A stretch of DNA of 64,000 bases, taken from the NCBI GenBank assembly GCA_040754335.1, contig JBFMCV010000004.1:124001-188000 (forward strand), written 5' to 3'. Below the pieces are notes generated by a model. The model was not told the DNA's origin. It did not search any database and saw nothing but the letters and a program-made list of their open reading frames with translations. A program made the position numbers and the translations under genes. Below are positions 46,301-55,816 of the stretch, piece after piece; the first letter of the stretch is position 1; each line of letters opens with the position of its first letter. The stretch comes from Thermodesulfobacteriota bacterium. GTDB taxonomy: Bacteria > Desulfobacterota_D > UBA1144 > Nemesobacterales > UBA2774.

Positions 46301-47509
46301 TCAGCAGCTTATAAAATCTTTCAGGACTCCGCCGTTGCTGAGCTGTCTCAGCTTCTTGAGAGCGCGTCTCTCGATCTGCCTTATGCGCTCCCGGGTCAGG
46401 CTGTACCTGTTCCCGATCTCGTCGAGCGTGTAGGACTCGTCGTATCCTATGCCGAACCTCATCCTGAGTATGTCCTCCTCCCTGTCTGTGAGGTTCGAGA
46501 GCGCTTCCTCGATCTTTTCTGTCATGGAGACTTTTGCGAGGAGCGTGTCGGTCGCGGGCCTGGTATCGGGAATAAAGTCTATGAAGCTGTTCTTGGCCTC
46601 TCCGTTGTTCGGGTTCACGGCGTCGAGATAGACTATATTTGTGGAAGTGGCTTTGATCACCTTGTTGACTTTCTTTACGCTGAGTCCGGCTTCCTGCGCT
46701 ATGTTCTCTATGTCCGGGTTCTCGCCGTTCTCGTGCCTGAGCATGTTGGCCGTCCTCGTAATTTTATTCGCCTGCTCGAGCACGCGCACGGGGATCCTTA
46801 TCACCCTCGTCTGGTCGAATAGCGAGCGCGTTATGCTCTGGATTATCCACCACGAGGCGTAAGTCGAAAACCTGTAGCCCTTCGACGGGTCGAATTTCTC
46901 GACAGCTTTAATAAGCCCGATATTGCCTTCCTGTATTATGTCCGCGAGCGGGAGTCCTCTTCCCATATAGTTCTTCGCTATGCTTATCACGAGCCTGAGG
47001 TTCGATTTAATGAACTTGTCCTTGTTGTATATCTCTTTGTTCCTGTACGCCCTCAGGAGCGCGGACATCCTGTTAAGGGTCATCTTTAAAGAAACGTGAG
47101 TCCCGCCGGTTTTGCCGCGCCGCTTCGGGCTCTTGCCGTTCTGTCGGCAATCGCAGACCTTCTGCACTTTAACTTTGCCGCTCAGTTTCTCCGTAAGCTC
47201 GTTTATGTAGGCTTCGAGCTTGCGGGCCCTCGCGTTATATTTTTTTATCTTGGTCGCTATTCGGAGTTCATCTGTTGCGGTTAGAAGCGATTCCGTCCCC
47301 ACTTCTCTGAAATACGATTGGAGGAGCTTGTAGTCCTCGTCTGGGATCACCCTTTGTTTCCCGTTGCTTTTCCCAGTGGTTGTTACGCTCATGATATTCT
47401 GCTCGTAAGCGTAATCACCCGGCATCGATTTCTGACTGCCGAAATCATGGTTGCCCATCAAACCGCCCGTCATTAAAGCATGAGATGATTCTTTGATGTT
47501 CCGACCCAT
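46301..47509 (-). CDS. Sigma-70 family RNA polymerase sigma factor (group 1/2)
   Basis: A 402-residue sigma factor. Region 1.2 (LQSYFREVGTESLLTATDE), region 2 (IIQEGNIGLIKAVEKFDP, FSTYASWWI), region 3 and region 4 with DEIGNRYSLTRERIRQIE are complete, as in RpoD/RpoS. It lacks the acidic region 1.1 of a housekeeping RpoD and has a basic spacer with two cysteines (CDCRQNGKSPKRRGK, about residues 118-132) between regions 1.2 and 2.1. A general-stress or second-principal sigma factor is the best guess. CGGAGG eight bases before the ATG at 47509 confirms the unconserved N-terminal extension. Confidence 0.9.
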   Translation of the reverse strand: MGRNIKESSHALMTGGLMGNHDFGSQKSMPGDYAYEQNIMSVTTTGKSNGKQRVIPDEDYKLLQSYFREVGTESLLTATDELRIATKIKKYNARARKLEAYINELTEKLSGKVKVQKVCDCRQNGKSPKRRGKTGGTHVSLKMTLNRMSALLRAYRNKEIYNKDKFIKSNLRLVISIAKNYMGRGLPLADIIQEGNIGLIKAVEKFDPSKGYRFSTYASWWIIQSITRSLFDQTRVIRIPVRVLEQANKITRTANMLRHENGENPDIENIAQEAGLSVKKVNKVIKATSTNIVYLDAVNPNNGEAKNSFIDFIPDTRPATDTLLAKVSMTEKIEEALSNLTDREEDILRMRFGIGYDESYTLDEIGNRYSLTRERIRQIERRALKKLRQLSNGGVLKDFISC

Positions 47510-47955
47510 TTGAATATCCTCCGATTTTTTAATCCTCGGACTGTTTCAGATGCAATGTTCATGCCATAAAATAAATATTTAATACAATAGCCCGTGATCA
47601 TTAATTAATCTCATCCACGGCCGGGTGCCGGCTTCCCCGGCTGCGTCTCCGGCTAATGACAAAAAATGTCATTGTGCGGATATTCGGCCGGAAATTGAAC
47701 GCAAAAAGTGTTGGCGGCGGTTACCAAAAATATTACGCCTTCCGCCTCGATTCGGTCTGCCGGCGGACATAAGGCGATCGTCCGCGTGCTCCGCCGTGAG
47801 CGGAATAAGAGATCTCTACAGGGCGGTCCGTACTGCATAACGGGTATATAAGGTTTATTGACAACACCTTCGATTAAAGTAAATATTAGCGGGGTCGGTA
47901 GGAAAACCACCGGGAATTTTTCTATCGAAAAAATTATTTCGCGGGGGCGTATCGG
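47510..47955. promoter_or_regulatory. 446-bp divergent control region between sigma factor and epimerase genes
   Basis: No gene is convincing. It contains a 7-bp-arm inverted repeat AATGACA/TGTCATT around five A's (47655-47673), which could be an operator about 145 bases before the sigma gene, several CCGGC-rich direct repeats (47625-47655), and a likely promoter for the epimerase gene (47858-47887). None of the repeat-island modules occurs here. Confidence 0.5.
47858..47887 (+). promoter_or_regulatory. Candidate sigma-70 promoter of the epimerase gene
   Basis: Perfect -35 TTGACA (47858-47863) and AATATT (47882-47887) 18 bases later, about 70 bases before the ATG. Confidence 0.45.
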
Positions 47956-48894
47956 ATGAAAATTCTTCTAACGGGCGGCGCCGGCTTTATCGGCTCCTGG
48001 GTTGCCGAAGCATATATTAAGGAAGGACACGAAGTACATATACTCGATGACCTCTCGACCGGGAGGATGGAGAACATTCCCGAGGGAGCGTCTTTCACGA
48101 AGTGCGACATAAGGGATGAAGACGCCGTGCGCGCGGCTTTTACCCAATTCCGCCCGGATGCGGTAAACCACCACGCGGCCCAGATCGACGTGAGGAAATC
48201 GGTCGAGGACCCCGCGTACGACGCATCGGTTAACATAATCGGGACGATCCGCCTCCTCGAATCCTCCATCAGGAACGGCGTAAAGAAGTTCATATTCGCA
48301 TCGACCGGGGGGGCGATTTACGGCGAGCCCGCCAACATTCCTGCCGATGAAAAGACACCGCCGATGCCGATCTCCCCGTACGGCACGTCGAAATACGCTG
48401 TCGAGAAATACCTCGAGTATTACAGGTACATATATTCACTTGATTACGTCGCGCTCAGATACGCGAACGTCTACGGACCGAGACAGAACCCGCACGGAGA
48501 GGCGGGGGTGATCGCCATATTCTGCAGCCGCATTCTTTCGGGACAGCCCTGCGTCGTGTTCGGGGACGGCAATCAGACGAGAGACTACGTCTATGCGGGA
48601 GACGTCGCAGGCGCAAACCTCTGCGCCCTTTCGTCTCCCTCCGGGAGCTACAACATAGGCACGCAGATCGAGACTTCGGTGAACGGTCTCATAACCGAGC
48701 TCGAAGCCGCCTCGGGAATAAATTTCCCGGTTAACTATGCGGACGCGCGGCCTGGAGAGGTCGGCAGGATAAGCCTCGACGTGAGGCTCGCGGGCAGGGT
48801 CCTCGGCTGGGCGCCGAGCGTCTTTCTTGCCAAGGGCATAAAAAATACCTGGGAGTGGTTCAAGGCCGGCCGCTCCGGAACGGATAAAAATTAA
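47956..48894 (+). CDS. NAD-dependent nucleotide-sugar epimerase (UDP-glucose 4-epimerase-like)
   Basis: A 312-residue extended short-chain dehydrogenase. The NAD-binding GGAGFIGSW is at residues 7-15, the catalytic pair in YGTSKYAVEKY, and the FASTGGAIYGEP strand supplies the catalytic Ser/Thr position. The layout matches bacterial UDP-glucose/UDP-N-acetylglucosamine 4-epimerases. The substrate is uncertain; no glycan cluster surrounds it. A good promoter precedes it. Confidence 0.87.
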   Translation: MKILLTGGAGFIGSWVAEAYIKEGHEVHILDDLSTGRMENIPEGASFTKCDIRDEDAVRAAFTQFRPDAVNHHAAQIDVRKSVEDPAYDASVNIIGTIRLLESSIRNGVKKFIFASTGGAIYGEPANIPADEKTPPMPISPYGTSKYAVEKYLEYYRYIYSLDYVALRYANVYGPRQNPHGEAGVIAIFCSRILSGQPCVVFGDGNQTRDYVYAGDVAGANLCALSSPSGSYNIGTQIETSVNGLITELEAASGINFPVNYADARPGEVGRISLDVRLAGRVLGWAPSVFLAKGIKNTWEWFKAGRSGTDKN

Positions 48895-49006
48895 GAGACG
48901 TCCGGGTGTCCCGGTTGCAGGCGTACGAGGAAGTCACCGGAGCCCCCGCGGCCGATTGCGAAACCGGGCTCTTAGTGTATCCTTAAACACCTCGGAGGTT
49001 AAATTA

Positions 49007-49198
49007 ATGAAGAAGAAAGAAGATTTTCTCTACGACGTGAGGGTTGCCAACAGGCATATCAGAGAAGGCGTGATCACGAAAAAAGACTACGACAAGTATT
49101 TAAGCAGCCTTCCCGACGTCGAAGACAAGAGCGAGCCTCTCATAATCGAGGATGAGAATGAAGAGGGCCGGGCGGAGACCGGGCGTGAAGAGGAATGA
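49007..49198 (+). CDS. Small conserved-looking acidic protein
   Basis: A 63-residue soluble protein. CGGAGG eight bases before the ATG is one of the best ribosome sites in the window, which supports a real gene; the frame extends upstream to 48956 without support. The first 35 residues (DVRVANRHIREGVITKKDYDKYL is the central part, quoted here as ANRHIREG and KKDYDKYL) read like a helix-turn-helix of charged residues, the last 25 are strongly acidic. No family recognised with confidence. Its stop overlaps or abuts the next gene. Confidence 0.6.
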   Translation: MKKKEDFLYDVRVANRHIREGVITKKDYDKYLSSLPDVEDKSEPLIIEDENEEGRAETGREEE

Positions 49199-49203
49199 AT
49201 TCG

Positions 49204-49413
49204 ATGAAATGGGACTATAAGGTAATTTCTGTAGACAAGCTTTTTCAGGGCAGCGAAGACCACGATATAGCGGTATCCAAAGAAGCCGCAATGGCCAGAA
49301 GGAACAAGGTAGGTCACGGCATGGAAAACACGCTTAACGAGCTCGGAGAGGAGTCCTGGGAGCTCGTCGCGATAGCCGGGGATTTCGGAATTTTCAAAAA
49401 ACCTAAAAATTAA
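49204..49413 (+). CDS. DUF4177-like small protein
   Basis: A 69-residue protein. MKWDYKVISVD at the start and LNELGEESWELVAIAGDFGIFKK at the end, here noted by WDYKV and ESWELV, match the DUF4177 family of small beta-sheet proteins of unknown function. An in-frame ATG at 49195 would give an ATGA overlap with the previous stop, but GAGG is better spaced for 49204. The pair is translationally coupled. Confidence 0.68.
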   Translation: MKWDYKVISVDKLFQGSEDHDIAVSKEAAMARRNKVGHGMENTLNELGEESWELVAIAGDFGIFKKPKN

Positions 49414-49443
49414 GATATGTGGCCGCTTCGTCCGCGGACCGTC

Positions 49444-50976
49444 TCATTCCCATTCGATCGTGCTCGGGGGCTTGGTCGATATATCGTACACGACCCGGTT
49501 GACGCCCCTCACCTCATTGATAATGCGGACCGATATTTTTTCGAGCAGGTCGTAAGGTATGCGCGCCCATTTGGCCGTCATTCCGTCCAGGCTCGTTACC
49601 GCCCGGAGAGCGATTACGTTCTCGTACGTCCTCTCGTCACCCATCACGCCTACGGTCTTGACGGGCACGAATACGCAGAACGCCTGCCATATGTCGTCGT
49701 AGACCCCGCCCTTTTTTATCTCTTCGATGAATATTCTGTCGGCCTGCCTCAGTATACCGAGCCTCTCCTCGTCGATCTCTCCTATGATCCTGATGGCGAG
49801 CCCCGGCCCCGGGAACGGATGGCGGCCGAGTATCTCGTCCGGCACACCGAGCTCGCGGCCCACTTCCCTCACCTCGTCCTTGAACAGCTCTCTCAGCGGC
49901 TCGATCAGCTCGAGGTTCATCTTTTCCGGGAGCCCGCCCACGTTATGGTGGGACTTGATTGTCGCCGACGGGCCCTTCACGCTGACGCTTTCTATCACGT
50001 CCGGATATAGTGTCCCCTGCGCGAGGAAGCGGGCGTCCTTGATCTTGGACGCCTCCTCATCGAAAACGTTCACGAACTCCTCGCCGATGATCTTTCTCTT
50101 CTTCTCGGGGTCGGTAACGCCGCGGAGCCTTCTCAGGAACCTCTCGCTCGCGTCCACGTGCACCAGGTTGAGGCCCATGTGTCTGAACGACTCAACTACA
50201 TCCTCCGCTTCGTTCAGTCTCAGGAGCCCCGTATCCACGAATATGCAGCGGAGCCTGTCCCATATGGCGCGCTGTATGATTACCGCGGCGACGGCGGAGT
50301 CCACTCCGCCGGACAGGCCGCATATGACTGTCGCGTTCCCCGCCTTTTGCCTTATATCCTTTATCGCGGTCTCGACGAAGGACTTGGGAGTCCACTCCCC
50401 CTTGCAGCCTGCGATCTTGAATAAAAAGTTCGATAATATTTCCCTGCCGAATTTCGTGTGGACGACCTCCGGGTGGAACTGGGTCCCGTAGATTTTCATC
50501 TCACGGTTCTTCATGGCCGCCCTCGGTGAGTTCTCGCTCTCCGCAATGGATTCGAAGCCGGGCGGCAATTCGAGCACGCGGTCTCCGTGAGACATCCAGA
50601 TGTCGCTCTTGTCCGGGATCCCGCTCAGGAGGTCGAACCCGTCCGTTATCGTGAGAGTCGCAGGACCGAACTCCCGCACCTTCGACCGCTCGACGATCCC
50701 GCCCAGGAGCTGCGCCGCGAGCTGCATCCCGTAGCATATTCCGAGGATCGGTATTCCGAGCTCGAAAAGACCCTTGTCCACGGTCGGGGAGTTATCGTCC
50801 CAGACGCTCGCCGGGCCCCCGGACAGTATCACGGCCTTAGGTTCCGTTCTCTCTATTTCTTCGAGCGGCGTGCCGTAGGGCTTTATCTCCGAATACACGC
50901 CCAGCTCCCTTATCCTGCGGGCGATCAACTGCGTATACTGGGAGCCGAAATCGAGTACTAGAATAGTTTCACGCAT
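49444..50976 (-). CDS. guaA: GMP synthase (glutamine-hydrolysing)
   Basis: A 510-residue two-domain enzyme converting XMP to GMP. The class I glutaminase domain has Cys81 in GICYGMQ and the His/Glu of QFHPEV; the ATP-pyrophosphatase domain has [11 protein letters not shown]; the C-terminal dimerisation domain ends in KPPSTIEWE, the usual terminus. It lies 71 bases downstream of guaB on the minus strand, the two consecutive steps from IMP. Confidence 0.96.
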   Translation of the reverse strand: MRETILVLDFGSQYTQLIARRIRELGVYSEIKPYGTPLEEIERTEPKAVILSGGPASVWDDNSPTVDKGLFELGIPILGICYGMQLAAQLLGGIVERSKVREFGPATLTITDGFDLLSGIPDKSDIWMSHGDRVLELPPGFESIAESENSPRAAMKNREMKIYGTQFHPEVVHTKFGREILSNFLFKIAGCKGEWTPKSFVETAIKDIRQKAGNATVICGLSGGVDSAVAAVIIQRAIWDRLRCIFVDTGLLRLNEAEDVVESFRHMGLNLVHVDASERFLRRLRGVTDPEKKRKIIGEEFVNVFDEEASKIKDARFLAQGTLYPDVIESVSVKGPSATIKSHHNVGGLPEKMNLELIEPLRELFKDEVREVGRELGVPDEILGRHPFPGPGLAIRIIGEIDEERLGILRQADRIFIEEIKKGGVYDDIWQAFCVFVPVKTVGVMGDERTYENVIALRAVTSLDGMTAKWARIPYDLLEKISVRIINEVRGVNRVVYDISTKPPSTIEWE

Positions 50977-51047
50977 ATTGCCTGTAGTAGTGCATTATCG
51001 TTTCCGGGATTGGTGCGACGGTAAATAATGAGCTTCGGACCGGCGAA

Positions 51048-52523
51048 TTATTCGATCCTGTAATTGGGCGCCTCTTTCGTGATTATTACGTCGTGGACGT
51101 GGCCTTCTCTGAGTCCCGCGTTGGTGACCTTTATAAACTTCCCGTTGCTCCTGAGGTCATCTACTGTCCCGCACCCGGTATACCCCATGCCGGCCCTGAG
51201 CCCGCCGATGAGCTGATAGACTGTGCCGCCTATCGGCCCCCTGTAAGGTATCCGCCCCTCTATCCCCTCGGGCACGAGCTTTGAATCTATCATGTCGTCG
51301 CCCAGGTTCTGCGCGTACCTGTCCTTGCTGCCCTTCTTCATGGCCTCGATCGAACCCATTCCCCTGTATACCTTGTACGTCCTGCCCTGAAACAGTATGA
51401 CCTCGCCCGGGGCCTCGTCCGTCCCCGCGAACAGGTTCCCTATCATCACCGAATGGGCGCCTGCCGCGATAGCCTTGACTATATCGCCCGAGTATTTTAT
51501 CCCCCCGTCGGCGATTACCGGTATTCCGTGGAGCTCGGCTACCCGCGTGACGTCCTGTATCGCCGAAACTTGCGGAACTCCGATGCCAGCTATAACGCGG
51601 GTAGTGCATATGGAGCCCGGTCCTACGCCTACCTTCACGCCGTCGGCGCCTGCCTTGATGACAGCGTCTGCGCCTTCCCCCGTTCCGATGTTCCCGGCGA
51701 TCAGGTCTACCTTGGGGAAATTCGACTTCGTGGATTCTACCGCGTCTATAACCCTCTTCGAATGGCCGTGGGCCGTGTCTATCACGATCACGTCGCACCC
51801 GACCCCGATCAGCGCTTCTATCCTTTCTTCCCTGTCGGGCCCGACGCCTACGGCTGCCCCGCACCTGAGCCTTCCCATGAGGTCCTTGGACGCCGTCGGA
51901 TATTTCTCTATCTTCTCTATGTCCTTCATCGTAATAAGCCCGCGGAGCCTGAACTCCTTGTCGACAACCGGGAGCTTCTCTATTTTGTATTTGTGGAGGA
52001 GTTCCTTCGCCTCTTCGAGCGTGGTCCCTTCGCCCACCGTTATTAGCCTCTTCTTGGGGGTCATGATCTGCTCGACCCTGAATTCGAGATTTTTCTCGAA
52101 CCGCAGGTCCCTGAAGGTAATAATTCCCAGGAGCGTATCGTCTTCCTTCGTGACCGGGAGGCCCGTGATGTTCTGCTTGAGCATTATTTCGAGGGCGGCC
52201 CTGACCTTGTGCTTGGGCCTTACGGTGAGGGGGTTCACTATCATTCCGCTCTCGTACTTTTTAACTCTCTTGACTTCCGCGGCCTGGTCCTGAATGTCCA
52301 GGTTCCTGTGTATTATCCCGATACCGCCTTCCTGGGCCATGGCTATAGCGGTGCTCGATTCAGTGACCGTATCCATGGCGGCGCTGATGAGCGGTATGTT
52401 GAGCTTGATATTCCGGGTGAGCCGGGTGGATACGTCGACCTCGTTCGGCAGTATCTCCGAATAGGCCGGCACTAAAAGAACGTCATCGAAAGTTAGACAT
52501 TCTTCCACGTTTTCAACGCGCAT
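51048..52523 (-). CDS. guaB: IMP dehydrogenase
   Basis: A 491-residue TIM barrel with two inserted CBS domains (about residues 95-205). It oxidises IMP to XMP, the committing step of GMP synthesis. The catalytic Cys lies in [13 protein letters not shown], the IMP loop in [10 protein letters not shown] and the flap in [14 protein letters not shown] before the ATG supports the start, 14 bases after the stop of a small upstream gene. Confidence 0.96.
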   Translation of the reverse strand: MRVENVEECLTFDDVLLVPAYSEILPNEVDVSTRLTRNIKLNIPLISAAMDTVTESSTAIAMAQEGGIGIIHRNLDIQDQAAEVKRVKKYESGMIVNPLTVRPKHKVRAALEIMLKQNITGLPVTKEDDTLLGIITFRDLRFEKNLEFRVEQIMTPKKRLITVGEGTTLEEAKELLHKYKIEKLPVVDKEFRLRGLITMKDIEKIEKYPTASKDLMGRLRCGAAVGVGPDREERIEALIGVGCDVIVIDTAHGHSKRVIDAVESTKSNFPKVDLIAGNIGTGEGADAVIKAGADGVKVGVGPGSICTTRVIAGIGVPQVSAIQDVTRVAELHGIPVIADGGIKYSGDIVKAIAAGAHSVMIGNLFAGTDEAPGEVILFQGRTYKVYRGMGSIEAMKKGSKDRYAQNLGDDMIDSKLVPEGIEGRIPYRGPIGGTVYQLIGGLRAGMGYTGCGTVDDLRSNGKFIKVTNAGLREGHVHDVIITKEAPNYRIE

Positions 52524-52537
52524 AAAAATTTTCCTTT

Positions 52538-52909
52538 TTACCTTTTGGATGCAGCTCTTCTGGAAGCGGTCTTTACCGGAGCTTTCTTCTTCCTGCTCGC
52601 CGCGGGCGGGGCTTTTTTCTCTTCCGCTACGGCTATAAGTCTTGCCGGCGTTTTAACGATCTCTATTATCTTCTTTCTCATTTCCGGCAGCGTCACGCCG
52701 AGCTCTATCTCGATTTCCTGGTCTTTTTCTCCAAGGTTTATGAATACGGGCAGCACGCCTACGTAAGTCTTGGCATCGACCCTCTCGAACCCTAGGGCCT
52801 TGAGTAATTTTTTAGGGAGGGCGGGGAATTCGAGAGTCGCGATTTCCGCCGTTTCCTGAGGCAGGAGGCCGTCCTGACTTACACTGATCTTTAGACGGGT
52901 CGATTTCAT
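52538..52909 (-). CDS. Small protein with lysine/alanine-rich tail
   Basis: A 123-residue protein of unknown function. The first 95 residues look like a compact alpha/beta domain ([28 protein letters not shown]); the last 30 are Lys/Ala/Arg-rich ([17 protein letters not shown]), resembling histone-H1-like tails and suggesting nucleic-acid contact. The ATG at 52909 has AAGGTGAGG upstream; a GTG at 52921 is possible but worse. It precedes guaB by 14 bases and is probably cotranscribed with guaB-guaA. Confidence 0.65.
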   Translation of the reverse strand: MKSTRLKISVSQDGLLPQETAEIATLEFPALPKKLLKALGFERVDAKTYVGVLPVFINLGEKDQEIEIELGVTLPEMRKKIIEIVKTPARLIAVAEEKKAPPAASRKKKAPVKTASRRAASKR

Positions 52910-53116
52910 ATATTCCCTCACCTTGCGGAGATGATAAACATCCCTTCCGTGTTTGATAAATGCTTAATTATACGCCCAACTTGAATTTCTGTTTTTCCCA
53001 GAAATCAGACTGAAAGGTAAAGCCCTCTTATCCGCTATTAAGCTAATTATTGTAATTGATTCTGGAAGATTTATCAAGCGGAAGACGGCTCCGGAGCCGT
53101 GCCGCTCGATTATTCA

Positions 53117-53138
53117 GGGCGGTCTTTACACCCCGCCC
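53117..53138 (-). terminator. Possible terminator hairpin after the zinc-ribbon gene
   Basis: On the minus strand, two bases after the stop codon, arms GGGCGG and CCGCCC enclose a 10-base loop. There is no T-run, so efficiency as an intrinsic terminator is doubtful. A perfect 16-base palindrome (ACGGCTCC/GGAGCCGT) follows at 53085-53100. Confidence 0.35.
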
Positions 53139-53140
53139 GC

Positions 53141-54406
53141 TCACTCATAACCGGCGACCTCGAGGTCATATTTGAGGCCGAGCATCCTCCCTGAAGCCGG
53201 GAATACGGTGTAAAACGGAATGGACTCCCCAGGCTGTATGTTCGAATTGAGCCCGGCGAGCTTCTCGGCGTTGTAAAAATCTACATCGCCTGACCTCTTT
53301 TTGAGTTTGAGCAGCGTGTCCTGGAGCGGAGATACCCTGAGTTCGTTTTCGGTGAAGGTATTGCCGGCATATACGACGTTATCATAAACGATCTGCCCTT
53401 CCGATATAAATTCACTCCTGATTTTTATGTAACTGACCGGGTGTTCGGATTCATTCGTAACGGTTCCTGATACGACGTACATAGGTCCGTTCCTCGTATC
53501 GAGCCATTTACCCCCGTGCGCGGTTATCATGATATCGTGTTTCAGAGACCCGGTTATGCCGACGGGGACGAGCGAGCTCACCAGCCTTTCTATCCTGTCG
53601 GCGCTCTCCTTGGGGATAATTCCTGTATTCGAGAGGATGATATAAGAAGCCCCGACTATCACGGCAAATACGATCAGCGTGAGGAGCGTGTATGCCGCTC
53701 TCGCAAAAAAACCGCCCCCCTGTCTCTCTCTCGTCGGATGGATCCTGAACGTGTCGCGATACGAGGGGCCGGGCGCGCTCCGGTAGCTCCCGGCCGCGTG
53801 CGCGCTCCCGGCGAGGACGTCCATGTCCACGCTCAGGTTCTCGGGGGAATGTCTCACATACGCCCTTTCCTTTGGCCGGGTTTCCTCCCCGACGGTATCC
53901 GACACCGCCACGACGTGGGTCGCCTCGTCCTTCATTATCATGAGCTCGTCGTCAGTACCTTCGTCTTCGAACATCCTGGGGACCCTGCTGACGGCGTCGA
54001 CCGGCTCTTCGTTTATCCTGAGACTCTCCCAGTTAAAATCCGATTCCTGTCTTTTCGTGTCCCGGTGATCTTCTATCCTGAAGTCGTCAGTGGTCCTTTC
54101 GGTCTTGCTGATGTTTACGAATTCCTCCCAGTTCCCCTCGTCTCTGGGCGCCGGTTCCGCATCACGAACGCCTTCGTGTTCGTTACTCCCGCCGTTGTGC
54201 ATCTCTTTTTCCGCTGTTTTAGTTCCCTCGCTGTTTATCGGATACCTGAATTCGAAACCTTCTACTGCCTCTCCGCCGAAGCTGTCTTCCATCCGGACGA
54301 GTGTGATGTGACCGCACTCGGGGCATCTGACATCGCTCCCTGCGGGCCTGATGCCGCCCTCGTCTGGATCGAAATTTTTCCCGCACTTTTCGCACTGAAT
54401 TGTCAC
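53141..54406 (-). CDS. Zinc-ribbon, single-pass membrane protein with DUF3426 domain
   Basis: A 421-residue protein. An N-terminal MJ0042-type zinc ribbon (CEKCGKNF at 5-12 and CPECGHI) is followed by a long disordered acidic stretch (about 45-220), one membrane helix (about 230-255, YTLLTLIVFAVIVGASYIIL) and a periplasmic DUF3426 beta domain (MYVVSGTVTNESEHPVSYIK is its start). This architecture is typical of myxobacterial and deltaproteobacterial 'zinc-ribbon domain' proteins of unknown function. The start is GTG (54404-54406). Confidence 0.82.
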   Translation of the reverse strand: MTIQCEKCGKNFDPDEGGIRPAGSDVRCPECGHITLVRMEDSFGGEAVEGFEFRYPINSEGTKTAEKEMHNGGSNEHEGVRDAEPAPRDEGNWEEFVNISKTERTTDDFRIEDHRDTKRQESDFNWESLRINEEPVDAVSRVPRMFEDEGTDDELMIMKDEATHVVAVSDTVGEETRPKERAYVRHSPENLSVDMDVLAGSAHAAGSYRSAPGPSYRDTFRIHPTRERQGGGFFARAAYTLLTLIVFAVIVGASYIILSNTGIIPKESADRIERLVSSLVPVGITGSLKHDIMITAHGGKWLDTRNGPMYVVSGTVTNESEHPVSYIKIRSEFISEGQIVYDNVVYAGNTFTENELRVSPLQDTLLKLKKRSGDVDFYNAEKLAGLNSNIQPGESIPFYTVFPASGRMLGLKYDLEVAGYE

Positions 54407-54625
54407 GGCCTGCCCTTTGCTTATATATTTCTAATGATATGAACTCGTTACATTGTAAAAACTAATGCTATCTTTACCAAAGTCAATACATGGAAATATT
54501 GATTGTTATTTCCAGATACCCGCCCACCCCGGGGTCCTGTGAAAGTCGGTGTATACACTGTCAATTATGCTATCCTCTAAAATTATATCTAATATGTGAT
54601 ATCCGTTTTTAACCCGGTTCAATTT

Positions 54626-55618
54626 ATGCGTTCACTCTTTCTCTGCATTCTTGCCGTCCCGATAATCACTCCCGCCTTGGCGGGCTCCCCTGACGAAGGT
54701 GCGTTGGAGAGGGCCCAGTTTCACATGGGGACTTACGCCCGCGTGCTCATTTACGGCGGGACAAATGCGGACGCCGATGCCGCCTTTTTAAAGATAAAGA
54801 AGCTCGACGCCCTGCTCTCCGATTATGATCCCGGCAGCGAGATATCGGAAATAAACGGAATGGCCGGGAAGGGCACTCTCAAGGTCAGCCCGGAGGTTCT
54901 GGAAGTGCTGAAACAGGCCATCTACGTCGCCGGGGAGACGGACGGCGCATTCGACCCTACGATCGGCGCTCTGACTATCGGCGTTTATCGGTTCGGGCGG
55001 GAAGGAGCCGGGGTCCCGACCGACGAAGAGGTGCGGAGAGCGAAATCCCTTGTCAATTACCGGGAGCTCCTGATTACGGGAGAAGAAGTCTATCTTGAAA
55101 GAGAAGGCATGAAGCTCGACCTTGGCGGGATTGGCAAGGGGTATGCCGTCGAAAAAGCTGTCCGTGAGCTTAAGCAAAGGGGAATTAAAAGGGGCATGGT
55201 CTCGCTCTCGGGCGACATCAAGGTTTTCGGCAACGATATAGAGATAGGGATTCGTGATCCGAAACGAGAAGGGACTATAGCTTCGTTTCATACGGGCACT
55301 CACGAGCTCGCCATATCGACGAGCGGGGGATACGAGAGGGTCATAGACCCTATGGGGAAGGTCTATCACCATCTCCTCGTCCCCGCTTCCGGGAAGCCCG
55401 GCAGGGATTTCCTTTCCGTCACGGTAGTTCTCGAGGGGGACAGCGCTCTGGCCGATGCCTTCGCTACGGCTCTTTTCGTAATGGGGAAAGACAAATCCGT
55501 CGAGTTTTTAAAAAAGCATCCCGAGATCGGGGTCTTCGCCGTCATGCCTGATCGCGAAGTCTACTGCAACGAAAGCATGAAAAGACTTGTCCGGGGTTTA
55601 AGATGCGATGATAATTGA
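54626..55618 (+). CDS. apbE: ApbE-like FAD:protein FMN transferase
   Basis: A 330-residue exported protein (signal peptide residues 1-20, ending ALA). ApbE attaches FMN to Thr of membrane proteins such as NqrC/RnfG. Landmarks are MGTYARVLIYG, DGAFDPTIGAL, LDLGGIGKGYAVE, STSGGYER and the metal-binding DAFATALFVMG (277-287). The usual HxIDPxTG motif reads HLLVPASG (249-256), replacing the conserved Asp by Val. A GTG at 54596 is in frame but gives a poorer leader. No obvious NqrC/RnfG substrate is in the window. Confidence 0.83.
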   Translation: MRSLFLCILAVPIITPALAGSPDEGALERAQFHMGTYARVLIYGGTNADADAAFLKIKKLDALLSDYDPGSEISEINGMAGKGTLKVSPEVLEVLKQAIYVAGETDGAFDPTIGALTIGVYRFGREGAGVPTDEEVRRAKSLVNYRELLITGEEVYLEREGMKLDLGGIGKGYAVEKAVRELKQRGIKRGMVSLSGDIKVFGNDIEIGIRDPKREGTIASFHTGTHELAISTSGGYERVIDPMGKVYHHLLVPASGKPGRDFLSVTVVLEGDSALADAFATALFVMGKDKSVEFLKKHPEIGVFAVMPDREVYCNESMKRLVRGLRCDDN

Positions 55619-55720
55619 AAAACGAGCCTTCCCTCTCCCTTTCCGCCATGTTCCCGGCGGACGGATGCCGTGGGATAAAGGCGTGTCCCGACTGGATTTT
55701 ACGGCGCGCTCAACTCTAAT

Positions 55721-55748
55721 TTGACAAAACAGGGCTGTCGCTTATATT
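55721..55748 (+). promoter_or_regulatory. Sigma-70 promoter of the ribBA operon
   Basis: TTGACA (55721-55726), 16-base spacer and TATATT (55743-55748), giving a leader of about 60 bases. No RFN/FMN-riboswitch-like conserved GGCAGGG or CCGGCGG words are seen in that leader. Confidence 0.6.
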
Positions 55749-55816
55749 GTAAGTCGGATAACCTTGGTAAAAACATAAGCGATTTCAATTATTTCAGGGT
55801 TGAGGTAGAAGAAAAC

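Noticed and set aside
55721-55816. Longer N-terminus of RibBA from a TTG at 55721
   Set aside because: That TTG belongs to the -35 box of a strong promoter; the family start is at 55817.
55749-55816. FMN riboswitch before ribBA
   Set aside because: The leader is only about 60 bases and lacks the conserved RFN words.
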